Source of the DNA: Azospirillum cavernae
GTDB taxonomy: Bacteria; Pseudomonadota; Alphaproteobacteria; Azospirillales; Azospirillaceae
DNA length: 64,000 nt
Direction of reading: 5' to 3'
NCBI RefSeq assembly: GCF_003590795.1
Contig: NZ_QYUL01000001.1
Coordinates: forward strand, 1,877,001-1,941,000
The notes under the pieces were generated by a model that was not told where the DNA came from, did not search any database, and was given only the letters and a program-made list of their open reading frames with translations. How positions within the stretch are numbered: position 1 is the stretch's first letter; each line of letters opens with the position of its first letter. Shown piece after piece: positions 17,090 to 24,626 of the stretch. Position numbers and translations under genes: made by a program.

Positions 17090-17977
17090 TCACGGTTGAA
17101 CTCGGGCGCACCGAAAGCCGATGAAGTCGTAGCGGTCATCCGGGTGGTACCGATTGCGGCACGCGGCGCGGGCGTACCGCGCGCTGTAGAACCAGGACCC
17201 ACCGCGAAGGACGCGCACGGCGACGGCGCTCTCCGGGCCGCGCGGGTCAGTTTCCGGCTGGGCCGTGTAGGTCCGTCGCCCTTCGGCGCACCATTCCCAG
17301 ACGTTCCCCAGCGTGTCGTGCAGGCCCCAGGGGTTCGGACGCTTGCGACCGACCGGACGCGTCCCCGCTGTCTCATGCGGGTGCTGCTTCTCCGGCCAGT
17401 CCGTGCTGTCCACGCCATTGTCCAGATCGAAGCCGACTCCGCTGTTCCCGCAATACCATGCGATCGGATCCAGCGCCGGGGCGTTGTTTTCGCCCAGGAT
17501 TGCGATGGCGCCGCTGTGCAGCGCCGTGGCGGTTCCCGCGCGGCAGGCGTGTTCCCATTGCGCCTCCGTCGGCAGCGCCAGATCAAGACCCGGAAGCCGA
17601 CCGTTGATCCGAGCCAGAAAATCCTGGACGTCGTTCCAACTCACCGTCTCCACCGGGCGGTCGGGCGACTTGAACTCGCTCGGGTTGGCGCCCATCACCG
17701 CCTGCCACAGCGCTTGCGTGCAAGGCGTGTCAAACAGCCAATAGCCCCGGCTGAGCGTCACCGCGTGCTGTGGGCCTTCATCGTCGTAGCGTCCCGGCTC
17801 ATCCTCCGGCGATCCCATCAGGAACCGGCCCGGCGGGATCCAGCGCAGACGCTGGGTGACGTCCGCGACCGTGAAGGCGACGAAGACGCCGTAGCGGTCC
17901 TGGCCCCATTCGCTGGCCCAATCCGGCGGGTTGCCGTCGGCCAGGGGATGCCAGCCCTTGTCGATGATGGGGGTCAT
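17090..17977 (-). CDS. FGE/C-lectin-fold protein (SUMF1-like), duplicated copy, putative DGR target
   Basis: A 295-residue paralogue of 9059-9946 with the same start context (ATGA overlap with a 53-aa ORF). It retains VTQRLRWIPPGRFLMGSPED, PTEAQWEHACRAGT and WGLHDTLGNVWEWCAEG. The C-terminus is RGGSWFYSARYARAACR...GFRCARV, again without the catalytic FGE cysteine. It lies in a duplicated block that includes upstream and downstream repeats. Ligand-binding lectin-like use is inferred. Confidence 0.85.
   Translation of the reverse strand: MTPIIDKGWHPLADGNPPDWASEWGQDRYGVFVAFTVADVTQRLRWIPPGRFLMGSPEDEPGRYDDEGPQHAVTLSRGYWLFDTPCTQALWQAVMGANPSEFKSPDRPVETVSWNDVQDFLARINGRLPGLDLALPTEAQWEHACRAGTATALHSGAIAILGENNAPALDPIAWYCGNSGVGFDLDNGVDSTDWPEKQHPHETAGTRPVGRKRPNPWGLHDTLGNVWEWCAEGRRTYTAQPETDPRGPESAVAVRVLRGGSWFYSARYARAACRNRYHPDDRYDFIGFRCARVQP
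17121..17230 (-). other. DGR-type variable region 4
   Basis: Between the GGSW tryptophan codon and GFR, this copy differs from the one at 18337 at 16 bases. All are at codon positions 1 or 2, none at position 3, and 15 of the 16 have coding-strand A in one copy. Framework codons between them are identical. Variable codons upstream of GGSW (ES-AV-A-V-RV versus ES-VF-A-E-RV) extend the pattern toward 17230. Confidence 0.75.
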
Positions 17978-18135
17978 GGTGCGACGCCCGGAAACAGAGG
18001 CGACCAACCGGCCGGCCGTCGCCAGGATTCCACCCCGGCCACCCGCGCGCCGAAAGCCAATGGTGGAGTTGCGGCCATCCGGGTGGCGGCCTCGTCGCCG
18101 CCATGAACCGGGATGGTGAAGAAACGCAGTTGCAT
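17974..18135 (-). CDS. 53-aa ORF beginning like a DGR accessory protein, duplicate
   Basis: It begins MQLRFFTIPVHGGDEAATR at 18135 behind GAGGTGATGGATC and ends in an ATGA overlap with the FGE gene. In the other frame it carries HPDGRNSTIGFRRAG, a variable-region end. It is the duplicate of 9943-10104, and both share the same junction, so the deletion that made it predates the duplication. Confidence 0.5.
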   Translation of the reverse strand: MQLRFFTIPVHGGDEAATRMAATPPLAFGARVAGVESWRRPAGWSPLFPGVAP

Positions 18136-18169
18136 GATCCATCACCTCACATCCGACAGCCCGGCAAAT

Positions 18170-18304
18170 CTTCCGCGCCCCTTGCTGGGGGCCTTGATAA
18201 TCCTCGTCCCCGACCGCGTCGGCGCTCTCGCCTCATGGCGCCCCGCCGCTCCGCTTGGGGCGACCAAGGGGCAAGCCCGCCGACGCCTCCCCCTGGCTTG
18301 CCTG
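18170..18304 (-). repeat. post-VR cassette behind the truncated FGE copy
   Basis: Immediately after the stop codon the minus strand reads GCAAGCCAGGGGGAGGC, then the complementary GGGCTTGCC, then CGCCCCAAGCGGAGCG. This is the same cassette as behind 17090. Confidence 0.6.
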
Positions 18305-18551
18305 TCACGCCTGAACTCGGGCGCACCGAAAGCCGACGTAGTCGCTGCGGCCAACCGGGGGGAACCGAAGGCGGCACGCGGCGCGGGCGCTCCGCGCGAA
18401 GTTGATCCAGGACCCGCCGCGAAGGACGCGCTCGGCGAAGACGCTCTCCTGGCCGCGCGGGTCGGTTTCCGGCTCCGCACTGTAGGTTCTTTTCCAATCG
18501 GCGCACCATTCCCACACATTGCCGTGCATCTCGTACAGCCCCCACGGAACG
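18305..18551 (-). pseudogene. FGE C-terminus truncated by an IS3-type element
   Basis: The frame encodes WGLYEMHGNVWEWCADW through GGSWINFARSARAACR...GFRCARVQA and stops at 18305. It matches the last 80 residues of the large protein at 10207, so it is the end of a duplicated vWA/FGE gene. It is cut at 18552 where an IS terminus (TGTCAACGATTATGAGAC) begins. Its 5' part is not found on the far side of the insertions, so it was deleted. An internal ATG at 18529 could give a 74-residue protein, but it is probably nonfunctional. Confidence 0.85.
18337..18420 (-). other. DGR-type variable region 5
   Basis: This is the partner of the 17121 copy in the 16-difference comparison. Codons such as ATC, AAC, TTC, AGC, CTT, CCC, GTT and GGC stand opposite TTC, TAC, AGC, TAC, AAT, CAC, GAT and GAC in the other copy, always with the third base unchanged. 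Confidence 0.75.
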
Positions 18552-18776
18552 TGTCAACGATTATGAGACGGGCCGATTTGCGATTTAGGCTTGGATGATT
18601 TCCGGCTTTTGGGGTGGATTGATCCAGGCTTCGATTGGCTTGGCGGGCGGTTCGGGCCTTTTGCGGACGAACCGTTCTGGATTGCTGCGAAAGACGCGGT
18701 CGAGGGTTTCCTGCCGGGCGGCATACACGGCGTCAGCTTGCCCGTAATGGACCTGATCGGGGGTCATCAAGCGGAT
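18552..18776 (-). mobile_element. IS3-family element remnant (transposase C-terminus)
   Basis: A reading frame ending at 18585 encodes RLMTPDQVHYGQADAVYAAR and a Pro-rich tail ending in AWINPPQKPE, the typical C-terminus of IS3-family (IS2-like) OrfB proteins. It starts abruptly at 18776 where a second IS3 element begins. Its terminal TGTCAACG abuts the FGE fragment. Confidence 0.8.
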
Positions 18777-18815
18777 GGAGTTGCCCTGGAAAAGAGGAGA
18801 GCCTTCGGCTTTTGG

Positions 18816-19129
18816 CTATGCGGCAGCCTCGAAATCGCATGGGCTTTTGTAGCCAAGCGCCGAATGTCGCCGCACAGGATTATAGAACCCGTCGATGTAG
18901 CGTCCAATGGAGATTTTAGCGGCTGATCTGGACAGGAAAATTGTTCTCCAGATAAGTTCAGCCTTCAGCGTCTTGAACACAGTTTCAACCATGGCGTTGT
19001 CGTAGCAATTCCCCTTTCCGCTCATTGATATGACAAAGCCGCCATCTTTCAGTATTTTCTGATAATCCGCAGAGCAATATTGGCTCCCACGATCCGAGTG
19101 ATGAACAACGTCCTTCGGGGGACGGTGCC
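18816..19129 (-). pseudogene. IS3 transposase OrfB, 3' part
   Basis: It encodes PPKDVVHHSDRGSQYCS, GNCYDNAMVETVFKTLK and a NPVRRHSALGYKSP end, the last two thirds of an rve integrase core including the second Asp and the Glu of the DDE triad. It is separated from its 5' half at 23122-23673 by the nested insertion. Confidence 0.9.
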
Positions 19130-19221
19130 TCACCATCCATCAGTTTACGAAAGAAAGCTATTGACGGCAGGAATCGGCGTGTGATTCGAAGAGTCCGCTT
19201 TGATTTTTGCGGACGGCGACG

Positions 19222-19512
19222 ATGGACGGGGTCACAGGTATCGCGGCTGGCATCGCCGTGGAGTTGCAGCGGCTTCTTCCCGATCAGCGCAAGACGCAGC
19301 GGGCGAATCTGGCGCTTCTGGTGGCGACGATGCTGGATGTCCGCAGCGCCAATCTGATGGCTCTGGCGGCCGGGCTTCTCCGCGATGTCGCGCGGATCGA
19401 CATGCGTTATCAATGGATTACACGGGTTCTGATGAACCGGCTGATCAATCCGGACGCAGTGATGGCCCCGTTCGCCCGCGAGGTTCTGTGCCGACTGAGC
19501 GATGACGGTCGT
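19222..19512 (+). pseudogene. IS4-family transposase, N-terminal part
   Basis: It encodes MDGVTGIAAGIAVELQRLL to PFAREVLCRLSDDGR, the helical N-terminal domain of IS4-family DDE transposases, and then runs into unrelated IS66 sequence. The first catalytic Asp segment is lost. Confidence 0.8.
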
Positions 19513-19542
19513 ATCGCTCCGGTGAGCGCCGCGAGGATGGTG

Positions 19543-19926
19543 CTATAGGGGATGCAAGATCCCATCGGTTTCCAAGATTTTCAAGGCTTCGGTCAGCGAC
19601 ACGTCGCGATAGAGGCAGTGCCACGTTCCGGTATGGCGGAACCATTGGATATCGAAGCGGTCGCGGCCCCTCCAGTCGAGGCGGGCGAACGGGCTGTCGA
19701 ACTCGTCCCCGAGGTTCTCTGGAAAGCCGGATCGATAGCGTTGCAGGAAGCGATAGCGGTTCCCGTGCCATTTGCCCGAGATGTCGATGGGATAGTTGAA
19801 CGCGGTCGGGCGGATGATTGGCAGGAACCGGGGCTTCAGCACCTCGTCGATGAAGTTCTGGCAGGCCGCAACGATGGCGGCCTTTTCGGAGTCCGATGGT
19901 CCGGCGGAGCGACGCGGAGACGTCAT
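19543..19926 (-). CDS. IS66-associated conserved hypothetical protein
   Basis: A 127-residue protein starting at 19926 in an ATGA overlap with the tnpC stop. It contains ACQNFIDEVLKPRFLPIIRP, a GNRYRFLQRYRSG segment and a DIQWFRHTGTWHCLYRDVSL segment. Similar short proteins are often encoded directly after IS66 tnpC genes; no function is known. Here it is part of the element rather than of the conflict island. Confidence 0.65.
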   Translation of the reverse strand: MTSPRRSAGPSDSEKAAIVAACQNFIDEVLKPRFLPIIRPTAFNYPIDISGKWHGNRYRFLQRYRSGFPENLGDEFDSPFARLDWRGRDRFDIQWFRHTGTWHCLYRDVSLTEALKILETDGILHPL

Positions 19927-21560
19927 GCGACAGCCTCCTTCAGCCCCGCCGCCGGCCGCCAGTTCCAGGGCAACAGGTCGTGGAGCCGGGTCTGTGGGAT
20001 GTCGGCGATGCGGGCGAGAACATCGGCGAGCCAGGCCTGGGGATCGACGTCGTTCATCTTGGCCGTGGCAATCAAGCCGTAGAGGATCGCCGCCCGCTGG
20101 CCGCCGTGATCGGAGCCGCAGAACAACCAGGCTTTCCGGCCCAGAGCGATGCCGCGCAGGGCGCGTTCGGCGGCGTTGTTGGTGAGGCACAGGCGGCCGT
20201 CGTGCAGGAAGCGGGTGAAGCCGTCCCACCGCTTGAGCATGTAGTCCATCGCCTTGGCGACGGGGGCATGGCGGGAAAGCCGGGTGCGTTCGGCCCGCAT
20301 CCAGGCTTCCAGTTCGGCCACCAGCGGGGCGCTCAGTTCAGTGCGCACGGCCAGCCGCCGGTCGGCCGGCAGCCCGTTGATCGCGCGCTCGATGTCGAAC
20401 AGCCGGTCGATCCGGGTCACCGCCTCCAGCGCCATCGGGGAGATGGGCGGGGCGTCCTTGCCGCGCCGGGCGGTGGCGGCGATGTCGGCCAGCACGAAGA
20501 ATTTCCGACGCGCATGCGCCCAGCAGAGGACGTCGCGCACCGGGCTGGGGGTGCGTCCAGGATCGTAGAGCCGGTTGTACCCGGCATAGGCGTCGGCCTG
20601 GAGGAGGCCGGTGAAGCCTTCCAGATGGCGTTCGGGATGCTCGCCCCGGCGATCCCGGGAATAATAGAACACCGCCGCCGGCGGGGCGGGGCCGCCGAAC
20701 GGCCGGTCGTCGCGGACGTAGACCCAGGCGCGCGCGGTGTCGGCCTTTCCCTTGGCCAGCACCGGCACGGTGGTGTCGTCGCCGTGCAGGCGTTCGGCCG
20801 CCAGGACATGCGCTTCCATCAGGTCATGCAACGGCTTCAGCGCCGCGCAGCCGGTTCCAACCTGGTCGGCCAGCGTCGACAGGCTCAGCGGGACGCCCTC
20901 ACGGGCGAAGCGCTCGGCCTGCCGGTTCAGCGGCTGATGTTGGCCGAATTTCTCGAACAAAATCATGGCCAGCAGGCTGGGACCGATCCAGCCGCGCGGA
21001 GTGACGTGGAACGGCGCCGGCGGCTGGCTGATCGTCGCGCAGGACCGGCAGGAGAACTCTTCCCGCACGGTCTGGATCACCTTCCACTGACGCGGGATGC
21101 TCTCCAGCGTTTCGGTGACGGTCTCGCCCAGCTTGCACAGTTTGTCCGAGCCGCAGCACGGACAGGTGGCGGGAGCCGGCACCACGACGCGCTCGCGCGG
21201 CAGATGCGCGGAGAACGGCTGGCGCGCGGGTTTCTTGCGGGGCAAGGCCGCCAGGGTGCGGGCCTTGGCCGCCGCCCGTTCGGCCGCCGCCTCGTCCTCG
21301 CTCGCCGTCGCCTCGAGCTCTTCGAGCTGAAGTTCCAGTTGGTCGAGCAGCCGGGTCTTGCGCTCGGAACGCTGCCCGTAAAGGTCCCGGCGCAGCTTTT
21401 CGATCTCCAGCTTCAGATGCGCGATCAGGGCGTCGGCGCCGGACGCTTTGGCCACCGCCCAGGCGGCTTCGGCTTCCGCCACGCAGGCCCGGGCCTCGGC
21501 CGCGGCCAAGGCGGTGCGCAGAGCGGCGATGTCGTCCGGGATGGCGTCCATGGCCGCCAT
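19923..21560 (-). CDS. IS66-family transposase TnpC
   Basis: 545 residues, the full family length. It has an N-terminal coiled coil (about 10-110), the CPCCGSDKLCKLGE zinc-binding segment, and a DDE core with LHGDDTTVPVLAKGK, QADAYAGYNRLY, CWAHARRKF and a C-terminal LTNNAAERALRGIALGRKAW (catalytic Glu). The C-terminal LHDLLPWNWRP is typical of the family. It appears intact. Confidence 0.93.
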   Translation of the reverse strand: MAAMDAIPDDIAALRTALAAAEARACVAEAEAAWAVAKASGADALIAHLKLEIEKLRRDLYGQRSERKTRLLDQLELQLEELEATASEDEAAAERAAAKARTLAALPRKKPARQPFSAHLPRERVVVPAPATCPCCGSDKLCKLGETVTETLESIPRQWKVIQTVREEFSCRSCATISQPPAPFHVTPRGWIGPSLLAMILFEKFGQHQPLNRQAERFAREGVPLSLSTLADQVGTGCAALKPLHDLMEAHVLAAERLHGDDTTVPVLAKGKADTARAWVYVRDDRPFGGPAPPAAVFYYSRDRRGEHPERHLEGFTGLLQADAYAGYNRLYDPGRTPSPVRDVLCWAHARRKFFVLADIAATARRGKDAPPISPMALEAVTRIDRLFDIERAINGLPADRRLAVRTELSAPLVAELEAWMRAERTRLSRHAPVAKAMDYMLKRWDGFTRFLHDGRLCLTNNAAERALRGIALGRKAWLFCGSDHGGQRAAILYGLIATAKMNDVDPQAWLADVLARIADIPQTRLHDLLPWNWRPAAGLKEAVA

Positions 21561-21631
21561 TTTACGATGAAACGGCCCAGAGTTGATGGCTTTCCGGCCT
21601 TGGACCCGCCGCCTGATTCATCGTGCCGCAG

Positions 21632-21982
21632 TCATCCGGCGGCTTCGGGACGCCAGGTCTTCTGGGGCAGGCGCCAGTCGATTCCTTCCAGGAGATAGCC
21701 CATCTGTCCCAGGCTGATCGCCACCACCCCGTCGGTCGGCGAGGGCCAGAGGAACCGGCCACGCTCCAGCCTCTTGGAAAACAGGCACATGCCTTGGCCG
21801 TCGTGCCAGATCACTTTGATCAGGTCACTGCGGTGCCCCCGGAAAATGAACAGATGCCCGCTGTGCGGATCGTGCCCGAGGACCTCCTGGACCTGGAGCG
21901 CCAGACCGGCCCAACCCCGGCGCATGTCCGAAAAGCCCGCCGCCAGCCACACCCGCGTTCCGGGCGCCGTCGGCGCCATCAC
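21632..21982 (-). CDS. IS66 accessory protein TnpB
   Basis: 116 residues with the classical TnpB signature GTRVWLAAGFSDMRRGWAGL, HLFIFRGHRSDLIKVIWHD and GMCLFSKRLERGRF. Required with TnpA and TnpC for transposition in the IS66 family. It overlaps the tnpA stop by four bases. Confidence 0.93.
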   Translation of the reverse strand: MMAPTAPGTRVWLAAGFSDMRRGWAGLALQVQEVLGHDPHSGHLFIFRGHRSDLIKVIWHDGQGMCLFSKRLERGRFLWPSPTDGVVAISLGQMGYLLEGIDWRLPQKTWRPEAAG

Positions 21983-22449
21983 GCCCCCAACACCAACAGA
22001 ACCCGCCGGAGCGCCTCGGCGTCGACATGGCGATCGACCCGCAGACGGTGCCCGCCCGACAGTTCGATCTCGATCACGCCCTCCGCCGGCACCGGCCCGC
22101 CCTCCACCGCGGCCGCCGGGGCCGGGATGGAGGGCGGAGCGATGGAAGCCTGCGTTGGCGGCGACAGCGCGACCGCCGCCACCTCTTCCTCCGTCCGGAC
22201 GACCACCGCTAGGAAGCTAGCCGGCGCCGCTTTGGACGTTCGCGTCCGGCCGCGCGTGACCAGCCCCTGCGATTGTCGACGCCACGTGTAGAGCAGGCCG
22301 GTGGAAATCCCGTAGCGCCGCGCCACCGCGCTGCCCGAGGATCCCGCCCGCTCCATCTCCGCCACGATCGCCAGCTTCTGGTCGACGCTCCAGCGCCGAC
22401 GCCGCTCCGGCCCCGGCAAAATCTCAGCCTTCGATACCGATCCCGTCAT
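21979..22449 (-). CDS. IS66 accessory protein TnpA
   Basis: 156 residues. The N-terminal helix-turn-helix includes RRRWSVDQKLAIVAEME, SGSAVARRYGIS and GLLYTWRRQ, followed by an Ala/Pro-rich linker and a C-terminal IEIELSGGHRLRVDRHVDAE segment. This is the DNA-binding first gene of the IS66 operon. Confidence 0.9.
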   Translation of the reverse strand: MTGSVSKAEILPGPERRRRWSVDQKLAIVAEMERAGSSGSAVARRYGISTGLLYTWRRQSQGLVTRGRTRTSKAAPASFLAVVVRTEEEVAAVALSPPTQASIAPPSIPAPAAAVEGGPVPAEGVIEIELSGGHRLRVDRHVDAEALRRVLLVLGA

Positions 22450-22540
22450 AAGTGCGCTCGTAAGAGGTGGTTCGCAAAAACACCCCAGACAAGACAGCGA
22501 ACCGCGATGCCTTCAAGGCGGCCCTCGCCGGATAGATACG

Positions 22541-22990
22541 GACCTTATCTCTTTGTGTCAGGAGCAAAATTGGGACTATCGCCTGCGGCTGAAAGGCAAT
22601 CTCGTTGTTCGCGACGGCGCTGAGCGGCACACCACCGGCGAACTGGCGGCTGCCCGCGTCTTCACTCTAGAGAACGTGCAATTGACGGCGAAGAAGGCGA
22701 CAACCAATATCGGCATCATCCACGACCCGGATCATGACGAGCCTTGGATCGTCGCCATACCGAGCGTGCCGGGCTATCTGAAAACACTGGATTATTCGAA
22801 CCGGTGGGCTATCGAGCCGATGTTCTCCGATTTCAAGTCGCGCGGCTTTGGCGTCGAAGACACCCAGATCCAGCGTCCCGACCGTCTCGCCCGCCTGTTG
22901 CTGGTGATGACGCTGGCGCTCTACACCGCCGTGTCGACCGGCCAATGGGACACAGAAACCAATCCGACACCCGCCGAAAAAAAGACCTGA
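22541..22990 (+). pseudogene. IS4-family transposase, C-terminal part
   Basis: It encodes CQEQNWDYRLRLKGNLVV through YSNRWAIEPMFSDFKSRGFG, the Tyr-Arg-Glu-Lys region containing the catalytic Glu of IS4 transposases, and LLLVMTLALYTAVSTGQWD. The sequence just upstream (22500-22540) is frameshifted relative to the expected LAGDRFYGT segment. Confidence 0.85.
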
Positions 22991-23121
22991 AGCACCGCCC
23001 GAAGAAGGTTGCACGCTCCAAAATGTCGCTCTTTACCAGAGGCTTGCGCTGCATCACACGCCTCATCCTCAACGCGCTGCCGTTGCCACCGCTCTGGAAA
23101 CAAAAAACTGATGGATGGTGA

Positions 23122-23673
23122 GGGACGGCGCAAAGCGATGGCTCTTCGCAGCGCGCTTATCGCCAAATCTTTCTTCATTCGGTCGCTCGTGGCCTAACCG
23201 ATGATCCGGCGGGAATGCAGATCCACCACGATGGCGAGATACAGCCAGCCTTCGGCGGTCCAGATGTAGGAGATGTCGGCTCCCCACTTTTAATTTGGCG
23301 AGGCAGCGCTGAAATCCTGATCCAGAACATTCGGCGCGACCGGGCCGCCATGGTCGCTGTCGGTCGTCTTCTTGTATCGTCTTTTTTGCAGCGCTTTCAT
23401 GCCGTTGTCCCGCATCAGGCGGGCGATGCGATGGCGACCGCCGCTCACACCGTCAGCCTTCAACTCAGCATGCATTCGAGGAGAGCCGTAGGTTTCATGC
23501 GATAGAGCAAAATGGTTTCGGATGTGAGCGAGCACGATCATGTCGTCGTATTGACGACGACTGGGTTGGCGACGTTTCCAGGCATAATATCCGCTCATGC
23601 TGACCCCAAAAAGACAGCAGCCGCGATGCACCGGTATTTCAGCTTTCTTCGCGTCGATGGCTTCATAAATCAT
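23122..23673 (-). pseudogene. IS3 transposase OrfB, 5' part
   Basis: It encodes the HTH_21-like start (VHRGCCLFGVSMSGYYAWKR), HETYGSPRMHAELKADG and the integrase-core start. A stop codon after DQDFSAASPN (near 23290) precedes [20 protein letters not shown], so this half is also internally damaged. The frame ends at the IS4 insertion. Confidence 0.85.
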
Positions 23674-23960
23674 CGACTTGTTTCCTTGGCGAAGAAGGCC
23701 GCCGCGTTTTTTAAGAGGTCCCGTTCCTGACGGAGAATTTTATTTTCAAGCCGAAGCCGTGTCAGTTCCTTTTGCACGTCGTCGTGAGGACCAGACAGAA
23801 CATCGGCCTCTTTGAATTGGGTTTTCCACCGCGTCAGCGTCGACTTGCCGATCCCCAGATCACCGGCGACCTGCGCCACAGTCCGACCGCTCGTCTCGGT
23901 CAGCCGCACCACTTCACGCTTGAACTCTTCCGTAACTTTCCGCTGTTTGGTTGGGCTCAT
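23670..23960 (-). CDS. IS3-family OrfA (HTH protein)
   Basis: 96 residues. EEFKREVVRLTETSGRTVAQ and VAGDLGIGKSTLTRWKTQ form the helix-turn-helix, and ELTRLRLENKILRQERDLLK is the leucine-zipper tail. It overlaps OrfB at its 3' end, as expected for programmed frameshifting. Intact, but its OrfB partner is broken. Confidence 0.9.
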   Translation of the reverse strand: MSPTKQRKVTEEFKREVVRLTETSGRTVAQVAGDLGIGKSTLTRWKTQFKEADVLSGPHDDVQKELTRLRLENKILRQERDLLKNAAAFFAKETSR

Positions 23961-24119
23961 GGAGGCCTCCTGATCCGCGTTGTTGTCTCAGAAGGCTCTC
24001 CACTTTTCCAGGGCAACTCCACTTCGGGGATAAGGCGCTGGGGTGGAAAGCTACTGGCCTGCCTGTGTGAATATAATGGTTGCGAACAGCGTGCTCTCCA
24101 ATCAGCTTTTAGAGTATTC

Positions 24120-24608
24120 TTATTGCCCCAGTTGCCTCTTCAGAGTTCTATGAAAATCGGCGACGTCCCGTGGAGCGCTTTTGTTGAAGATTTCCATGCT
24201 TTCTGTTAGTTTTTCCACTCGGCGCCTACTATCAAATGTTTTGATGTGCCTAGCATATAGGTCGATATCTTCCGCAGTTCGCAGAAAAGGCCACTTTTTT
24301 AGGTAGCTGGGAATTGTCGGAACAGTCTGCGTAACGAAGGAGGTGATTGTGAAGTCCTTCTCCATTGCGACACCGATTTCCCATGGCACCCACCATGAGT
24401 TTTGCGTCGCAGAAGAGACGACGGCCATCAGCTGAGTGCATTCCGTCATACGGCTACGAATATAATTGCTGAGATCCGGGCCATCCTTAACCTCAACAGG
24501 ATCGATGACATCCAGGTAGCAGTCCACCGCGTTGGTTCGCAGACGTTCGGCAATTTTCCCAGCAGCTAGAGAGTCTTCGCTTTTGTGCGATATGAATACC
24601 TTTGGCAT
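24120..24608 (-). CDS. TIR-domain protein (putative NAD-processing immune protein)
   Basis: 162 residues; AAGGAG lies ten bases upstream of the ATG. The TIR fold opens with PKVFISHKSEDSLAAGKIA and continues with CTQLMAVVSSATQNSWWVPWEIG; Glu77 sits where TIR NADases carry the catalytic glutamate. The remainder (VPTIPSYLKKWPFLRT, DLYARHIKTF) completes a TIR_2-type domain. It is the third gene of an operon with a caspase-like protease and a second TIR-like protein. In type IV Thoeris, a TIR makes a cyclic ADP-ribose isomer that activates a caspase-like protease. That function here is inference from gene content. GC content is lower than in the core genes. Confidence 0.85.
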   Translation of the reverse strand: MPKVFISHKSEDSLAAGKIAERLRTNAVDCYLDVIDPVEVKDGPDLSNYIRSRMTECTQLMAVVSSATQNSWWVPWEIGVAMEKDFTITSFVTQTVPTIPSYLKKWPFLRTAEDIDLYARHIKTFDSRRRVEKLTESMEIFNKSAPRDVADFHRTLKRQLGQ

Positions 24609-24626
24609 GGTGAAATTCTCCTTAAA

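Larger units (their letters stand above)
19513..22530 (-). mobile_element. IS66-family element nested in IS4 (boundaries approximate)
   Basis: It carries tnpA, tnpB, tnpC and an extra downstream gene, all on the minus strand with short overlaps. The exact inverted repeats could not be resolved. The limits are set by where the IS4 transposase frame breaks off and resumes. Confidence 0.75.
19130..23121 (+). mobile_element. IS4-family element inserted in the IS3 OrfB, itself split by IS66
   Basis: Perfect terminal inverted repeats TCACCATCCATCAGTTT lie at both ends. The flanks carry a near-duplicate target GGACGGTGC / GGACGGCGC (one mismatch). The transposase halves are at 19222-19512 and 22541-22990 on the plus strand. 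Confidence 0.85.
18776..24021 (-). mobile_element. IS3-family element, split by a nested IS4/IS66 insertion
   Basis: Terminal inverted repeats start TGGAGTTGCCCTGGAAAAG at both ends (left end at 18776, reverse complement ending at 24021). The OrfA and OrfB parts lie on the minus strand. OrfB is interrupted between its ALRRP and PKDVV codons by an IS4-type element. Removing 19130-23121 and one target copy restores ALRRPPKDVVHHSDRG. Confidence 0.85.

Noticed and set aside
16980-17090. Template repeat (TR) candidate next to a variable region
   Set aside because: The repeated GC-rich cassettes have no AAC-rich codons and do not align to the GGSW-GFR framework, so they are post-VR hairpins, not templates.
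22460-22540. Exact right end of the IS66 element
   Set aside because: No convincing inverted-repeat pair or 8-bp target duplication could be matched between 19510-19550 and 22450-22540, so only approximate limits are given.
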